A stretch of DNA of 64,000 nt from Clitoria ternatea. Lineage: Eukaryota > Streptophyta > Magnoliopsida > Fabales > Fabaceae. The notes below the pieces were generated by a model that worked only from the letters and a program-made list of their open reading frames with translations, was not told where the DNA came from and did not search any database. Shown here piece after piece: positions 43,925 through 57,200 of the stretch. Both the position numbers and the translations under genes were made by a program. Location: positions 155,206,667 through 155,270,666 of the forward strand of contig CM075673.1 in assembly GCA_037962975.1 (NCBI GenBank). Reading direction: 5' to 3'. Position 1 is the first letter of the stretch; every line of letters starts with the position of its first letter.

Positions 43925-46520
43925 TTTATAACATCCTGCATTTGCTTAAAAATTAATGGCATGGCTAATTAATTAATTAATTGTGAAGGATTATGCTATT
44001 ACCTAAATGCCCCCAATTTTGTGTAATTGCAAATTCACTTTCTTTCTTTCTCTGTTCATACATGTATGCAGCGAAGGAAAATCGTGGCTCTTGCTTCTTC
44101 ATCCTGCGGCAATATTCTTCCAATTCACCATTATCCTTGCTTGATTTCACCAAATTAGAAGCAAGCTTGAACTCTTTCTTCTTCCTCCTTGGCTCGGTAA
44201 CCATGGGTTTATGGAGGGAGACTTCAATTTCTCCAAATTAAGGTAACATGGCTAAATCCTATTCAGTTTTGGAGCTTACCCCTCATTCCCACTTCTCGAA
44301 TTCTTCTAATATTGGTATTTCCTTGAATTTAGAAGCATTTTGGGATCATCGTTGTGTGTGGGTAGCTTAGGAGCCATTAAAATTGTAATTTCTTCAAATT
44401 AAAGTAAGTGGAATGGCAAACCATGACTTCTAGATTATCATTCCCATGAGCTTGGAACTTAATAATGGTTAGTTCATGAAATTAGGTGTTTTCGGAGTGT
44501 ATTCGGAACCCGGGTAGCCTTGGATACCTTTCAGATTATAGTCTTGGTGATCGTCGGAGTAATTCGAAACCATTTCGGAGCGATTTCGATGCTTGGGCAG
44601 ATTCAAGGTTCCTTTGGAATTAAACTTCAGAGGTTGTCGACTTGAACCGATAAGCCGTTAACTAATTAAAATAATTATTGATGGTTGGTTTTAGCTCCGT
44701 TCATGAAATTCGAGTATTAATTAGGTTAATTATAATTTAAGAATTATTTTGGAAACGTTTTGGAGCTTGGGTATCGATCAAAGACAAGTATCAGAGATGG
44801 ATAGCATTTATCGGTAAGTTATAATTACCGAATACTAAATATAATGTTAGTTACAAGCTTCGAAGTATGAAATTAATAGCGTACGGGTTATTAAAAACTA
44901 AATACTTATGTTTTAGGATTTTTAAAGGCTTCGGATTGGTGATCAGATAACATTTGGTTAGCATTATGAACTTTTGGGATTTCTTATTCCTGGTAGGGGA
45001 GCTTTTACATCTTAAATGCATAGGTTATGGATGGAGTAGAGGTATACTAATATATTGAGGATTATGTATTTATGAAATATGATGTGTGAATTATTTAGAA
45101 TATGGATTGTTAGTTAAATACCCCGGTTTAGGTGATTCTAAAAGATATTATGCTTTATGATGTGATATTTAATTGCATGAGATGCTAATTGTGAATGGTA
45201 TTGATGTTGATACCTTACATGAGATGTATAATTTAAGTGATATATAATAATGCATGGGGTGCTTATATTTATGAGATATCTGATATGAATAAATTACTTG
45301 AGGTGCTTATGTTGAATAGTTTGATACTTAAAAATGCTGAGAGCATATAGCATGAGACGCTTATTGATTAAAATGAATTTGATGAATTAATGATAATTGT
45401 ATGCATGAGATGCTATGAAAGACGTTGAGTAGGACTAAAGACAAGCCTATTGAGTGGGACTCGGGGCTAGCCCGTAACACTTTTGTTGTCGCTGAGAGTG
45501 ATTATGTTACGTGAGAGGGTAAACTTTGGTACTAGTAAAATGGACAGATCAGCTGAGAACTAAATATATGGTTGAGAGCTAATGTGTTGCAACATTATAT
45601 TTTATGATGTGTAATGGATCCATGCGATTAAATTTATATATATGTATATGTATTGATAAATGTTATTGAGAATGACATGTTTTGTAATAGCCATCTGATG
45701 TTATGATATTGAGAATATCTGGTGAATGATGAATTGTGTTGAATGATGGTAAATGTATTGATTAATTTGATATTGTATGTATATTAGAGAACTAGATAGG
45801 TTGATCCGATTCAATAACTATCATTTAACATGTATCGTGCTCACCCCTATTTATGTGGCTATGTTTCAGTGAATTTGGGCTGTGATAGCGATTGGTGAGA
45901 TTCTACCGTGCTTGTGCGAGGAGTATTTGTATATACTTGTATAGTATTTTGTGGTATAGCCTTGGCCGACTCCTATAGATATCTATTTTGATGATGTATA
46001 TGCTTGTTTAGAGGATTTTTAGGTAGTTGATGGTTCATTGGAAAACCTAGATTACATTTTGATTGTATATGATGAGATCATGGATGATGTTATATATGAT
46101 GTTGATGATATATGGATGTGGTGACCATGGATGGTCCCATTTTACTTGCATATGATGCATTTGATATACAGGAAATGCAAATAATGAATTTGTGTATGGA
46201 GTACCATGGATGGATCCATGTGTTTGTAATGCTTTTCATTTAATGTCCAGGTGATTGTTGCATTGCATATATGGGTAGGTTATGTAATGAGTTGCATAAG
46301 TGTGTTATGATGATGAAAAGATGATGAATGATATGATTGATAGGTTAATGGAATTAATTATGTTTGCATAGTGTTGGAATATTACATAATGTGGAAATTA
46401 GGAACCGAAAGGGTGAATTTATGATTCGACGGGTTTTTGGACCCTCTGAAGGGACTGTTAGGTTCCCTACACTATTTATGAGTGGTGCATATAGGCCTTA
46501 CCTTATTTGAAGGCAATTTG
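43925..46520 (+). mobile_element. Probable Ty3/gypsy LTR relic (boundaries approximate)
   Basis: It starts with TATAACATCCTGCATTT, a decayed form of the common TGTAACATCC LTR start. It then has a CT-rich leader ending ATGCAG, and near 45,837 GTGCTCACCCCTATTTATGTG...TTTCAG, an arrangement frequent in chromovirus LTRs. Phrases such as GAGTGGGACTCGGGGCTAGCCC (45,457) recall LTR repeats. No matching right terminus was found. The minus-strand ORF at 43,977-44,204 falls in the leader and is not counted as a gene. Confidence 0.4.
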
Positions 46521-48335
46521 ATGGGTTTGGAGCATACAATTTCCATATTTTGACCAAATTTTTTTTTTTTCATAAGTTGAGCATATGTTAGAATTTTGGC
46601 GAACGGACAATGACAACAAGTCTGAAATGGGGAAAACATGTGGCCTTGAAAGTTTTATGGTAATCGGACCTAAAACAGACTATTTGTGTATGTTAGAAGT
46701 TGGTCGGAAGGCCTAAAATCCATGACAATAGCATTGTTGTTACTGTCATGCTGACGCTACGTGTGGGGCTGACGGCTAGCGTCAAGTGCAAAAATTTCGG
46801 CTGACTCTACAGTTGCTTTTTTGTATATTTCCTTGCTGTTGGCTGTTTGGGGCATTAAGCATGTTATATAGGTGCTGTTTTGGGCCTTTAAATGTAATAT
46901 TAATATTTGCTTAATTAATTGATATTAAATTAATTATGAAAAATTTTATATTTATCATTGTTTTTAAGGTATGGATGTTTTATTATTGTTGTCAAAAATT
47001 AGTTCAGTCATACTAATTGAACATTAAATCAATTAACCACTATTCAATTTTACTTTATATTATTATTGGTTTACGTGAATTAATACTTTCATGAGTAGAA
47101 TGACAACAATACATCTTTTAGAAGGAAAACAAAATGCAAGGCATGTGACAATCAATGACAAAAAAGAAGAAAATCAACGAAGGAATCATTAAAAATTGTG
47201 GTGCACAACTCTAGAAGTCTATTGGTTTTATTTCAGTATCTTGACCACATTCGTTTCAAATTTAGTATAGTAAATCGAAAGACATTTCAGACATGGTAAT
47301 GAGTGCATAATTTTCAGCCTTTGATTAACATTACTTTTTTATTTTTTCCATAGGTATCTCCTCGGGAGAAACTCCTGTATGTCTTAGGATATGTTTGATT
47401 GTTTAATTAGGTTAGTTAAACTGGGTAAGATACAAGGAGTGTTTAGTTTTTTAATTAGGTTGGTCAAATTCTGGTTTGATTAACCACAAAAATAGATCCT
47501 ATAGTTAAACGGAGTTTTGATTGTTTTAAACGGCATGAAAGATCAATATTAACTTTTAAATTTTTTATTTTCATAACTCCATTTTCCCAACTGAAAATCA
47601 AACGGACCCATATTTAACTACAATATTATCTTTGTCTTTAAATTTAAGATTCTTTTTTAAAAGAATTGTCTTTTATATAAAATTTTCTTTTAAATTTTAA
47701 TATCATTAATTATTTTTTGACATAAATACCTCCTATTACCGTAGGAATCAATATAGTAATAAATAACATAGTGAGTTGGATTATTTATCTCTCTAATAAT
47801 AATTGAGTAATAAGTGGAGAAAGACTATATGAAAAACGATTAAGTAAAAAAATTAATGATGAGTAATAATCATTTTAAAGATAATTTTAAAAAATATTAT
47901 AAATTTAATTTTTTTTATATTAACCAACTTCTTTAATGAATTGGGTAAAAAACTTTCTCTGATTTTAAATGGGTGATTTTACTTAACGATGCCAAATCTT
48001 AAAACTAATTGGTTAGTTGGATGAAGAATACTTGCCTACACAATTAAACTCCAACCGTGGCAATAACACGTGAGTTATTATTAGAAAAGTAAGTACCATT
48101 ACCATATACAACATTTTATGCACTTATAAATTTGTTGGTAGGAATATGTATTGGTTTGGCTTATTGCTCATGACAACTAAGAGCAATGATTTGATTTTAA
48201 AAGAGTCCTTTCAGGTTTTATTAAAATTATGAATTACTAACTAACATGATTGAGATTACGTATCATGAATACTTAATTCAATCATATACTAAGATTTTAA
48301 ATTGATTTGATTCACTTTCATAAAGTTTTCATTGA
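46521..48335. other. Intergenic or decayed repeat sequence
   Basis: No gene seen. 46,740-46,830 contains CTGACGCTACGTG and GACGGCTAGCGTC, which may belong to the preceding LTR. 46,900-48,335 is AT-rich. Confidence 0.4.
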
Positions 48336-48344
48336 TGCAATTTA

Positions 48345-48610
48345 GGCTAAATACACCTTTTGGTCCTTTATCTCTTAAGTTATTTCCAGATTGGTCCCCT
48401 ATCATTTTTTAATTCAAAATGGTCCTCTAACTTTTTAAAAAGGTATCAGTTTGGTCCTTTTTTTGATTCAAAATGGTCCCTTAACTTTTTTAAAAAGGAC
48501 CAAATTGACACATTTTTAGAAAGTTAAGGGACTATTTTGAAATAAAAAAATAATAAGGGACCAATCTGAAAATAACTTAAGAGATAGGGGACCAAAAGGT
48601 GTATTTAGCC
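48345..48610. mobile_element. Mutator-type MITE (266 bp) with 9-bp target duplication
   Basis: The element is a near-perfect inverted repeat over its whole length. It starts GGCTAAATACACCTTTTGGT and ends with the complement. The direct duplication TGCAATTTA lies at 48336-48344 and 48611-48619. Nine-bp duplications with long inverted repeats are the signature of Mutator-like elements. The arms differ by a modest number of substitutions, so the insertion is fairly young. It has no coding capacity. Confidence 0.92.
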
Positions 48611-48875
48611 TGCAATTTACTTCCTAAAGTTTCCATTGTTATGGCGATAAAAAGAGTTATTGTATGCAAACTTGATTCAAAAATGGGAATTCAATCAAAA
48701 CTGGTTTTCCTTTTTGATATATTTGAATTAATTTGTTTCATACTTTTCTTGCTCGCAAATGGATGAGACCTAACACAAAAGGGAAAAGGTGCGTAATGAT
48801 TCTGTTACCTCATGTGAACAGTAAAGGTCCCAATGGTAATAATAACAATAATACTACTATAGTTTCTCCTATTCA

Positions 48876-49033
48876 GAACCAGACCGGTTATTGAACCGGT
48901 GAAGACACCGGTTTATGAAAACTGTATTAAAACTGAGGTTCAACTGTAGTTGAACTGGTAGTATTAAAGAATTGACCCGGACAAGTCACCTAACCGGTTC
49001 ACGGTTCAACCGGTCAGACCAGTTCGGTTTTGA
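48876..49033. repeat. AACCGGTT-rich repeat
   Basis: Six or more words around ACCGGT (GACCGGTTATTGAACCGGT, ACACCGGTTT, TAACCGGTTCACGGTTCAAC) in 158 bp. Similar sequences are dispersed in many plant genomes, but I cannot name the family. Confidence 0.6.
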
Positions 49034-51700
49034 TAATAATTTATCCAATCTTGCAATTTCTACAAGATAAAAAATAATAAAAAATGAAAATTTTAATTTA
49101 AGATAATGTTATATCATGTGTTTTCCATCCAAAACATATTTTAATATTTATTTTTTTATTATATGTAAAGTTGTACAATAAAAAATAATTTTTTATTAAA
49201 TATTATATTTAATGTAGTCTTTATGCAATTTTTATTCAACATAACTTTTAATAAAAAATTATTTTTTAATTTTTAAAATATACATTGAGATGCATGTTAA
49301 AAAAGTGAATATCGATAATAATGACGATGATGATGATAATAATATATTTTCTTTGGTTCTTTTATCTATCCAGTTTGATGTTTTACATATATTAATAAAT
49401 ATATTTAATGTGTCATTTTTCTCTTACATTTTACTAAAAACATTTTCTCTTTGTAAAATTAATATTTAATTTAAATAAAATAATTAAAAATACAAAGGTA
49501 TTACTGGAAATAAATATTAAAATATAACTGGTTAAATAAGATGTGAATTAATTAATATATTGTGTGAGAGTTAAAGTATTTAGGTGAAACATTATAATAG
49601 ATAAAGATAGTATTGGAAGGAAAAAATTAATGTTTTCTCAATTTTTAGAAACGTAACTCAACAGTAAGATATCATAAACTCATTAATAATAATATTTTGT
49701 GAGTTTTTTTATAAGACAAAGAATAAGTATTTTAATAGTTTTATTTATATGATAAAACTTATTTATTTAAAATTTTTTGATGTTATTATTGTTTTTGAAA
49801 ATGTTAATATTATTAAAAATAAAATAAATTTAAATTTACATAAAAGTAAAATTAATTATAATATTTTTAATAAAAATTAATATATTAATATATTTTTTAA
49901 TATGTGTGTTTTAATCTAAATTATTTTATAAATAAAAATAAAAAAATAGAAATGGTTATTTCAGTTTTCTTATTATTATTAAAATTATTACACTACACTC
50001 ATACATTTGCTAAACCCATAATTATCCCATACTAATTATAATCACCATCATACACCCTCCATGCACGTTAATAATAGGGCCACTAACTCATAATGGCAGA
50101 GAGTGGCATTTTGGTAATTACATAAAGTATTGAGAGGTTTTCTCAGCATTGGAAACGGTGGGACAGAAGTGAATCCGATGCGGCCTACCGCGCCGCCTGC
50201 TTGGAAAGATACGAACAGAAGTCTCATATGCATTGTGAAATGACAATAATATCCCTGGGTGACAAAGTCAAGGAGTTAACTTGGACATAAAGAAAATGGA
50301 ATTAATTCACCCCTTACCTGCTACCGCTGGTGACTGAAATTGTTGTGTCGTAGTTGAAGAAATAAAGTTATGAAATAAAAAAATTTAAAATAAATATTAT
50401 TTTTTATATAATACGAGATAATTAAAATTTTATTTAATTATTTTTTTAATTAATCAAATCTTAGTTTAACCAACTTCAACAAGAAACTAAATGGCCTCAA
50501 TATTATTCATTTTGTTATTGCTTTGTCCCCATTCAGCCAAAAAGCTTACTTTTTTCTTTTACTTATAATCTTTATATTTGAAAACAATCACAACAAACCA
50601 CATGCCTTAGTTTACGATAAATAATTGGTTAAGAAGATAACCACTCATTAGCAAATCCTTAATCCAAAGCAGACATTATTTAATTTATAAATATGGGAAT
50701 TCTTATATAATATTATATAGAAAGTAAAATTATTATTTTAGTCTCTTCCATCTAACATTTAATTTGAGTTGGTCTTTCATATATATATTTTTAATTATTA
50801 TTCAAATTCGTTCTTTCTCTTTAAGATTTGTTTTCATTTTTATCACTTATCTTCTTTTTTTTTATCCAAATCAGTCCTCTTACTTTTTAAACATTCTATT
50901 TTTTTGGCTCTTACTATTTTTAATTTGCTTAACAAAATTCTGTAATTGCATTTTCTAGCATGTGTGTTTGTTGAGTTATTATTATTAATAAAGTAAGACA
51001 CTATTTTGTTTCTATTATTTCATGGAGATGTGAGACTGTAAAAAGCAAACCATAAAATACTAAATCTAAATAAGTCTTAAAAATAAGAAACCAAATTTTG
51101 GTAAAAAAAAATCAACTCGAATTAAGTATTAAACATAAGATCAATAATGTAATTTTTCCTGCATATAATTCAATTTGATAATTCTCATTCATAATCATGA
51201 AGGTAGTTTTTTTTCATTTGAAACAACGGTGATAAGCTGAAAAAAATGTATAGAAATTAGACTCAAATCACACTCTTGATAATTTATGTCTATATTAAAT
51301 ACCAAGTGTATTTGAGTCATTCAAGTAGTTTTGCATTAGTGTAATATTAGATGAAAGAATAATTTTAAGTTGTCAATCAAATGTTAATAAGTTTTAGAGT
51401 GTTTACAATCATGATTTAATATTTGTGTAAAATGTTTTAACTAATCAACTTATGGAAAATAATTAAATTCTAAGTTTTGATGTTAAATATTTTTAACTTT
51501 TGAATATTAAATATACTTTCAATCATTCTTTGTCAACTGCTAGAAAAATACTCACTTAGTGTTTTTTGATACTCAAATATTTATAAAGGAATTAAGTAAA
51601 TGATTAGTATTACAAAGTTTATAAAAAATGTTGCTAAATTTGTTATTATCCCATCGTTTAATATTAATTGGGAATAACCAATATAAATGCTTAATACGGA
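49034..51700. other. AT-rich intergenic sequence
   Basis: No gene recognised. A less AT-rich patch at 50,045-50,290 (with GCGGCCTACCGCGCCGCCTGC) stands out, but it carries no convincing coding frame. It could be an old gene or promoter fragment. Confidence 0.4.
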
Positions 51701-51704
51701 TTAG

Positions 51705-52097
51705 ACCAATTCTTCAACCAAAGATATATTAATTGTTGGAAATAATATTTAACTAAACATATATTTTTTAATAAATAGTATCGAATGAAAACATGAAATT
51801 ATAATTTTAGGCTAAGATAAGGGTAGTGGTAGGGCAATGGTAGTGACAACAATGGTTATTATGGCTACGATGATGGTGACGATAGTAGTGATAGTGACAA
51901 TGGTAATGGTTGTCGGTTATGGTGGTGATAGTGGTAACGGTAGTAGCGACAATGGTGGTGATGGGAGTGGTAGTGGTGGGGATAGAGGCGACGACAAAGA
52001 CGGCAACGCTAGTGACGATGCCAATGATTAGCAATGACAATAGTGGTGACAATAATAACAATGCCAATGGTGGTGGCAGACGTGATGTAGAGTGTAA
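51705..52097. mobile_element. GTG/GAT-repeat MITE-like element, copy 2 (truncated)
   Basis: It shares flank and core with copy 3: CAATTCTT...CCAAA...TATTAATTGTTGGA, then TTTTAGGCTAAGATAAGGGT and a GTG/GAT/GAC trinucleotide tract (51,830-52,080). The right part is replaced by LTR-like sequence beginning TGTAACATC at 52,098. ORFs here are simple-repeat products. Confidence 0.5.
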
Positions 52098-52520
52098 CAT
52101 CTTATTCTTAGAATTTAATTATTTTTTGTATTTTGTCCAGTTTCGGATAATTTGAAGGTGTAATTTATTTTACCAAAATATTTTAAAATTAATATGAAAA
52201 ATAATGTTAAGTTTTTGTTGGAGAGGTATAATCGGATTTTTGTTTCGACTTGTTTACAGAGTCAATCATAAACCCAAAAGGTACTAGTTACCTAACCCGA
52301 TTTTACTTAAAAGGTTTTGCCCTCTCTCATTTACACTCTCTCCCACATCATAAAAATATACTTCACTTTTATCTTTTCCCTCACTTCCTCACATCTCCAC
52401 ACTCTTTTTTCACTTACAAGCACAACACTTCTTCTTCTCCACTTCATCACCCACATAAATTTCACTCCTCTTCTCATTCTCAAATTTCATGCTCTCTTTC
52501 CCCACACCACCAATACCTTT
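52098..52520 (+). mobile_element. Gypsy LTR fragment
   Basis: It begins TGTAACATCTTATTCTTAGA and continues with TTTTGTCCAGTTTCGGATAA. A pyrimidine-rich leader (52,320-52,500) follows. The Pro/Ser/His-rich ORFs in the leader are compositional. The right end is unclear, and the insertion separates two related MITE-like copies. Confidence 0.45.
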
Positions 52521-52524
52521 ATTC

Positions 52525-53155
52525 CAATTCTTTAGCCAAACATGTATTAATTGTTGGACATAATACTCAACCAAGCATACATCAATTATTATTAAGACCT
52601 GATTGATGTATAGAATTTGAATTGTAATTTGAAATTATATTTGAATTTCAATTCCAATTCATATAAAATTAGAATTATGGTAGGATTTCCAATTCTATGT
52701 TTGGATCGTATCTAATTAAAATGTAGAATTTCAATTCTAGGCTAAGATAAGGGTGGTGGTAGGGTAACAACGATGGTAGTGATAACAATGGTTATTATAG
52801 CTACGATGACAAAGGCGGCGATGCCAATGATGATGGCAGTGATTAACAACGACTACTGTGGCGATGACAATAGTAGTGGCGGTGTCATGCAAAGACAATA
52901 ATTGTGGTGGCAACGACGATGATGTCGGCAAAAATAATGGTAGTGGCAATGACAGAGACGTGGCAGCAGTAATGGCAATAGTGGTGGCAACAGTTATGAC
53001 AACATCGAGGATGATGACAACGATGTTGGCGTCAGTGATGGATCTTAGAATTGTTATTTCAATTTTTAGAAGGCTTTTAAACATCATAAAGAATTTTGGC
53101 GCTCAATTCCAATTCCAAGCTTAATGCTTTGTTTTGTGCATCAAATAGGCACTTG
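52525..53155. mobile_element. GTG/GAT-repeat MITE-like element, copy 3
   Basis: Left end CCTGATTGATGTATAGAATTTG and right end complementary to CAAAACAAAGC...GCATCAAATAGGCA make a diverged inverted repeat. Subterminal AATTCCAATTC words appear on both sides. GGCTAAGATAAGGGTGGTGG opens the trinucleotide core (52,745-53,040). The outer structure matches the element at 14.3-15.1 kb. Confidence 0.5.
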
Positions 53156-53172
53156 GTAAAATTATATAATAA

Positions 53173-53269
53173 ATACTCCTCCTATTCCTATTTAACCGTC
53201 CAAAGAGATAAGAAATATTATTCGTATTTAACTGTTCACATAGAATTTTAAAGCATTAATAATGACTTT
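53173..53269. mobile_element. Stowaway MITE fragment
   Basis: TACTCCTCCTATTCCTATTT and GTCCAAAGAGATA follow the classic Stowaway terminus (TA plus CTCCCTCCGTTCC). The other end is missing because the retroelement LTR starts at 53,270. Confidence 0.6.
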
Positions 53270-54268
53270 TGTAACGCCCTGGAGTCAACTTGCAAATCCC
53301 AAGATAATTACCGTCACCATATAAAATTTCTTAGATAACTTATTTTTCGCCCGGTAATTATCAAGAGATTCACAACCTAATTCCAGAGGTTACTGATACA
53401 ATATCAGAGTACGCAAACTTTACATAATTAACTTCTTATTATTATAATACATAATATTAGAGTTCCATACATATTATATTTTACAACAGGCACCTAGATC
53501 TTATAAAATATAAAGATGTAAAGTACCAAAACATAGTATATACATAATACAGCAATAGTAGTCATGCAAGCAAGCATCATTATCAAAAGCCTTCATAATT
53601 CATCCATATTCAGCAACATCCACTTTGTCACATGTCTTCCTGGTTAACCACTAAAGGGTTGCCACAAGTAACAGAAAGAGTGAGATAAAATATCAAATAA
53701 ATAGAAATTAAATCAGAACAAACACAATCACAAGTAGGATGTTATGCGATGCAGATGCCAAACAAGTATTTTGTATTATACTGATATTATTATATTCCGT
53801 TTTTTTATATAAATGAAAATGCATGATGGATCCATTCTGGTGGGAACATCTGCAGTGATTTCCAACAATAACATTTTTACGGATATCCAACCGATATCGC
53901 GCCCCGTAATGCAACACCACATCGGATAACAATATCATAATATCAATAACAAGTGTTGCGGGACCCCCCTTAAGGACACACTGCTTAGCCCTTAAGACGG
54001 CCGTGGTATAAAACCACCGCAGAGATCTGTTGCTCAACAGAGCGCGTTCCCCCACCGGGAACCCCCTCAAAGAACCCCTCTGCAGATTCTTTGAACGGCC
54101 AATGCATAAGATGCATGAATGCATTAAATTATCAAATTCCTTTATAATTAATTATAACAATAAAATTATTATAACAATTAATTAAACATACTTTGTTTGT
54201 AATTCAAAGAATATGGAAACACATTTTCCATATTATTTATATCATAATTCAATCATATGGAAACACAT

Positions 54269-57200
54269 TGTCGCAACCTGGATCGCGACGGCGCGGCCGA
54301 CCCTCGAAAAGATTTTTTTTGTTCCGAAGAGAAAACAGGGAGTCGCCACCAACATTTTTATCCATAGGAAAAACATTGGGAAAAAACTAAGTTCAGTGAA
54401 AGCACTGGTTTAAAAATGAGATTCAAGTTCGGGAGTCGGTTACGAGTAGGGAAGGTATTAGCACCCTACATCGCCTGTTAGAAACAGTACCAAGATTGAA
54501 AGCGCAATATAAATAGCCTTAAATAAAACATGGTTTCTTCCCTTTTTTTTTGTATTTTTATTTGAAAACGACGGAATGAAGTAAGAGAACTGTACAAACA
54601 TAGAATGTCGAAGCGAGGTCAACGGGACGTTTCATCCGAATTAAACTCGACTTCGATATGAGACAGAGAGGGGAAGAGAATGCTAATAAGACGTCACGCC
54701 TAAATTAGACATCCTCGAATAAAAAAAGGACAGGGATAGGAAAGAGATAAGCGGGACGTCTCGTCCTAAGTATCCCTTCCGTATGAATTGTGGCGAGGCT
54801 TGAACAAAACTAGGGGGAAATCAACAAGACGTCACGTCTAAATTGATTTTCACGGAAGCGACAAAAAAAAGAACACTTATGAGAGAAACGCGAAAGAAAA
54901 GAAATAAAACAGCAAAAAAAGAAATAAGAAAGATGGGTCCGACAGGAGTTGAGTCCCGCTCCTACGTATTCTTGAATTATCAAGAAATCAGGGTTACGTA
55001 GTTCTGATTGTTTTTCTTTTAGGAAAAGATTGGGAAAATGTTGGTGGGTATCATTTTGGTGGTGAACCCATACAAGACGAAGTTCTTCGCACGTGTACGG
55101 ATCCTATAGAGGTTGTGTAGACAGAAGTATTTTCCGTACGACACTGACTAAAAATGAAACACACGTGTACGGATCCATACAACTTCTTTTTTGATTTTTG
55201 ATTTTACTTAGATTTGAAAGAAAACACATCAAACATCCATTTCCCTTTATTATTATTTGTTTTTAAAAAAACTACAAAGCAAAGGATGGAGGGTAGCAGA
55301 AGCTACAAGAGAGAAAGAGAAATAGTAAATTCAGGAAAGAGAGGGAAAAATGAGCGAAAACCGAGTGGGAGAAGAGAAAACCGAGTGAGAAGAAGGAAAA
55401 AAAACCGAGTAAAAATGGAAAAACCGAGTGAAAAATAGAAAACCGAGTGAAAAATAAAAATACCGAGTAAAAAGTAGAATACCGAGTGATGGAGTAAGAG
55501 ACTGCCGAGTGGGTCAGAAACTGACTGAAGGTAGAAGAGACCGACCGAGTGAGAAAAGGGGCCGACCAAGGGAGAAAGGCAGTGGGGGGTTGAGAGGAGT
55601 TTGAGGAGAACGGTTGGTGGAGAAGGAAATTGGGACGGTGTGTGGGAGAGGATGTACGGTGTGGGTGTGGAGAAGGAGGAGTGGGGTTGTTGGAGAGGAG
55701 AGGGAGGAGTGGTGCTGTTGGAGAGGGCTGTGAAGAATGAGGACGGTGTGTGGGAGAGGATATACGGTGTGGGTGAGGAGAAGGAGGAGTGGGGCTGTTG
55801 GAGAGGATAAAGGCAGAGTTTCAGTTCCAAGGTGAAAGGATCCCACCCCCTGAGCCTCTTCAGCCAGGGCATTTATAGGGGGTCCAAGACATAGGATGAG
55901 TGCTTTGACAGCGCGAGTCACCACTCACCCATGCGCCTAGTGGAGACAGCCTGGCTGTTAAAATAATGGGGGGACAACGGCTGATGGAGAATTTTTAATT
56001 TTTCCACTTCCGCCCCCTTGTCTGCCACTCCCAGGATTCCTGGATCCACTGGGATCGTGGGAATCCAAATCAGCACGTGCAATCCGAGAAAGCATGGTGG
56101 AAATCCGAGAGAGGATATTGAAATCCGAGAGACAATATGGAAATTCGAGAGAGGATGACTCGGATTAGTCTCTCAGTCAGCATTCATCCTCAGTTCGAGT
56201 CAATTTCGAGTGAAAATAGTCCTTTCCGAGTGAGAATTCTTCTGGGAGGAGCTCTCCTATGGAAGGCCGATTGGAAGTTTTGCTCGGTATTGGGTCACTG
56301 TAAGGAGAATCCGAGTGAAAAAGTGTGCAATTGGATTAAGGGGACAAACAAGGCAATTCTGATTGGAACAATCAATCAGACCGAGTGAAAATTGACTCAG
56401 AACCGATTGAAGAGGACTCGGTGCTGATTGAAAAGTGTCACTCGGAATTGGTGAAAAGTGTCTCAGAATTGATGAAAATGGGGGCTTGGAATTGGTTTGA
56501 GGAGGGATGACACGGAATTGGTTTGAAGAGGGCTGACTGACTGAAGTGTCACTCGGTTCTGACTGAAAATTGGGTCGGGAATGGGTGAAAGGATAGCTCG
56601 GATTTGAGTGAGAGTACTCACTCAGGAGTGGGTGAGAAAGGAATGACTCGGAACTGACCTTGGAGATTCTTCATCCGGAAAGAGCCTTCTCACTCAGAAT
56701 TTGGGATCTTGGCAATTTTCACTCGGAAAGAGCCTTTCTTCTTACTCAGAAATTGGACTCTTGGACATTTTCACTCGGAAAGAGCCTTCTCCTCACTTAG
56801 AATTTTCATTCAGTCGTCAATTGTTCAGTACACTCACTTGGGAGTCGTCTTCAGAAGGATTTCACACGGATTTACCTTTCTTCAGTCCAATCGGACACAT
56901 TTATTTAGAAATCCTTTCATTCAGTCTGTCACTCGGAAACCGATTGAAGATTGTCAACGAAGCTGATTGAAGAATGGCTCAATCGGCAAATATTCATTCG
57001 GAGTTGTCACTCGGATTTGTCACTCGGAGTTGACCTTCTTTGCAATCAGGGCTTGGAAACTTTTACATTTTCACTCGGAATTGGTTTTCTTCCCATCAAA
57101 ATCTGACTACCCAGATATACTCACAATCAGACTTCTGTTCCAATCGGAATCTGACCACCCAGATTCACTGAGAGTCAGATTTCACACTTCAATCAGAAGG

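Noticed and set aside
43977..44204. 75-aa minus-strand ORF with KKKEFKLASNLVKSSK
   Set aside because: No recognised family, and it lies in the leader of an LTR relic on the opposite strand; most likely chance.
50048..50233. 61-aa minus-strand ORF in the GC-richer patch
   Set aside because: No domain or splice context; composition alone explains an open frame of this size.
51807..52155. Ser/Thr/Val-rich ORFs on both strands
   Set aside because: Same simple-repeat origin as at 14.4 kb.
52250..52606. 118-aa Ser/His/Pro-rich plus ORF
   Set aside because: CT-rich LTR leader sequence; low complexity and no conserved motif.
55303..55924. 189-aa and 136-aa minus-strand Pro/Ser/Leu-rich ORFs
   Set aside because: They lie in the CACTCGGA/GGAGAGG-rich part of the solo LTR, in overlapping frames, with no domain.
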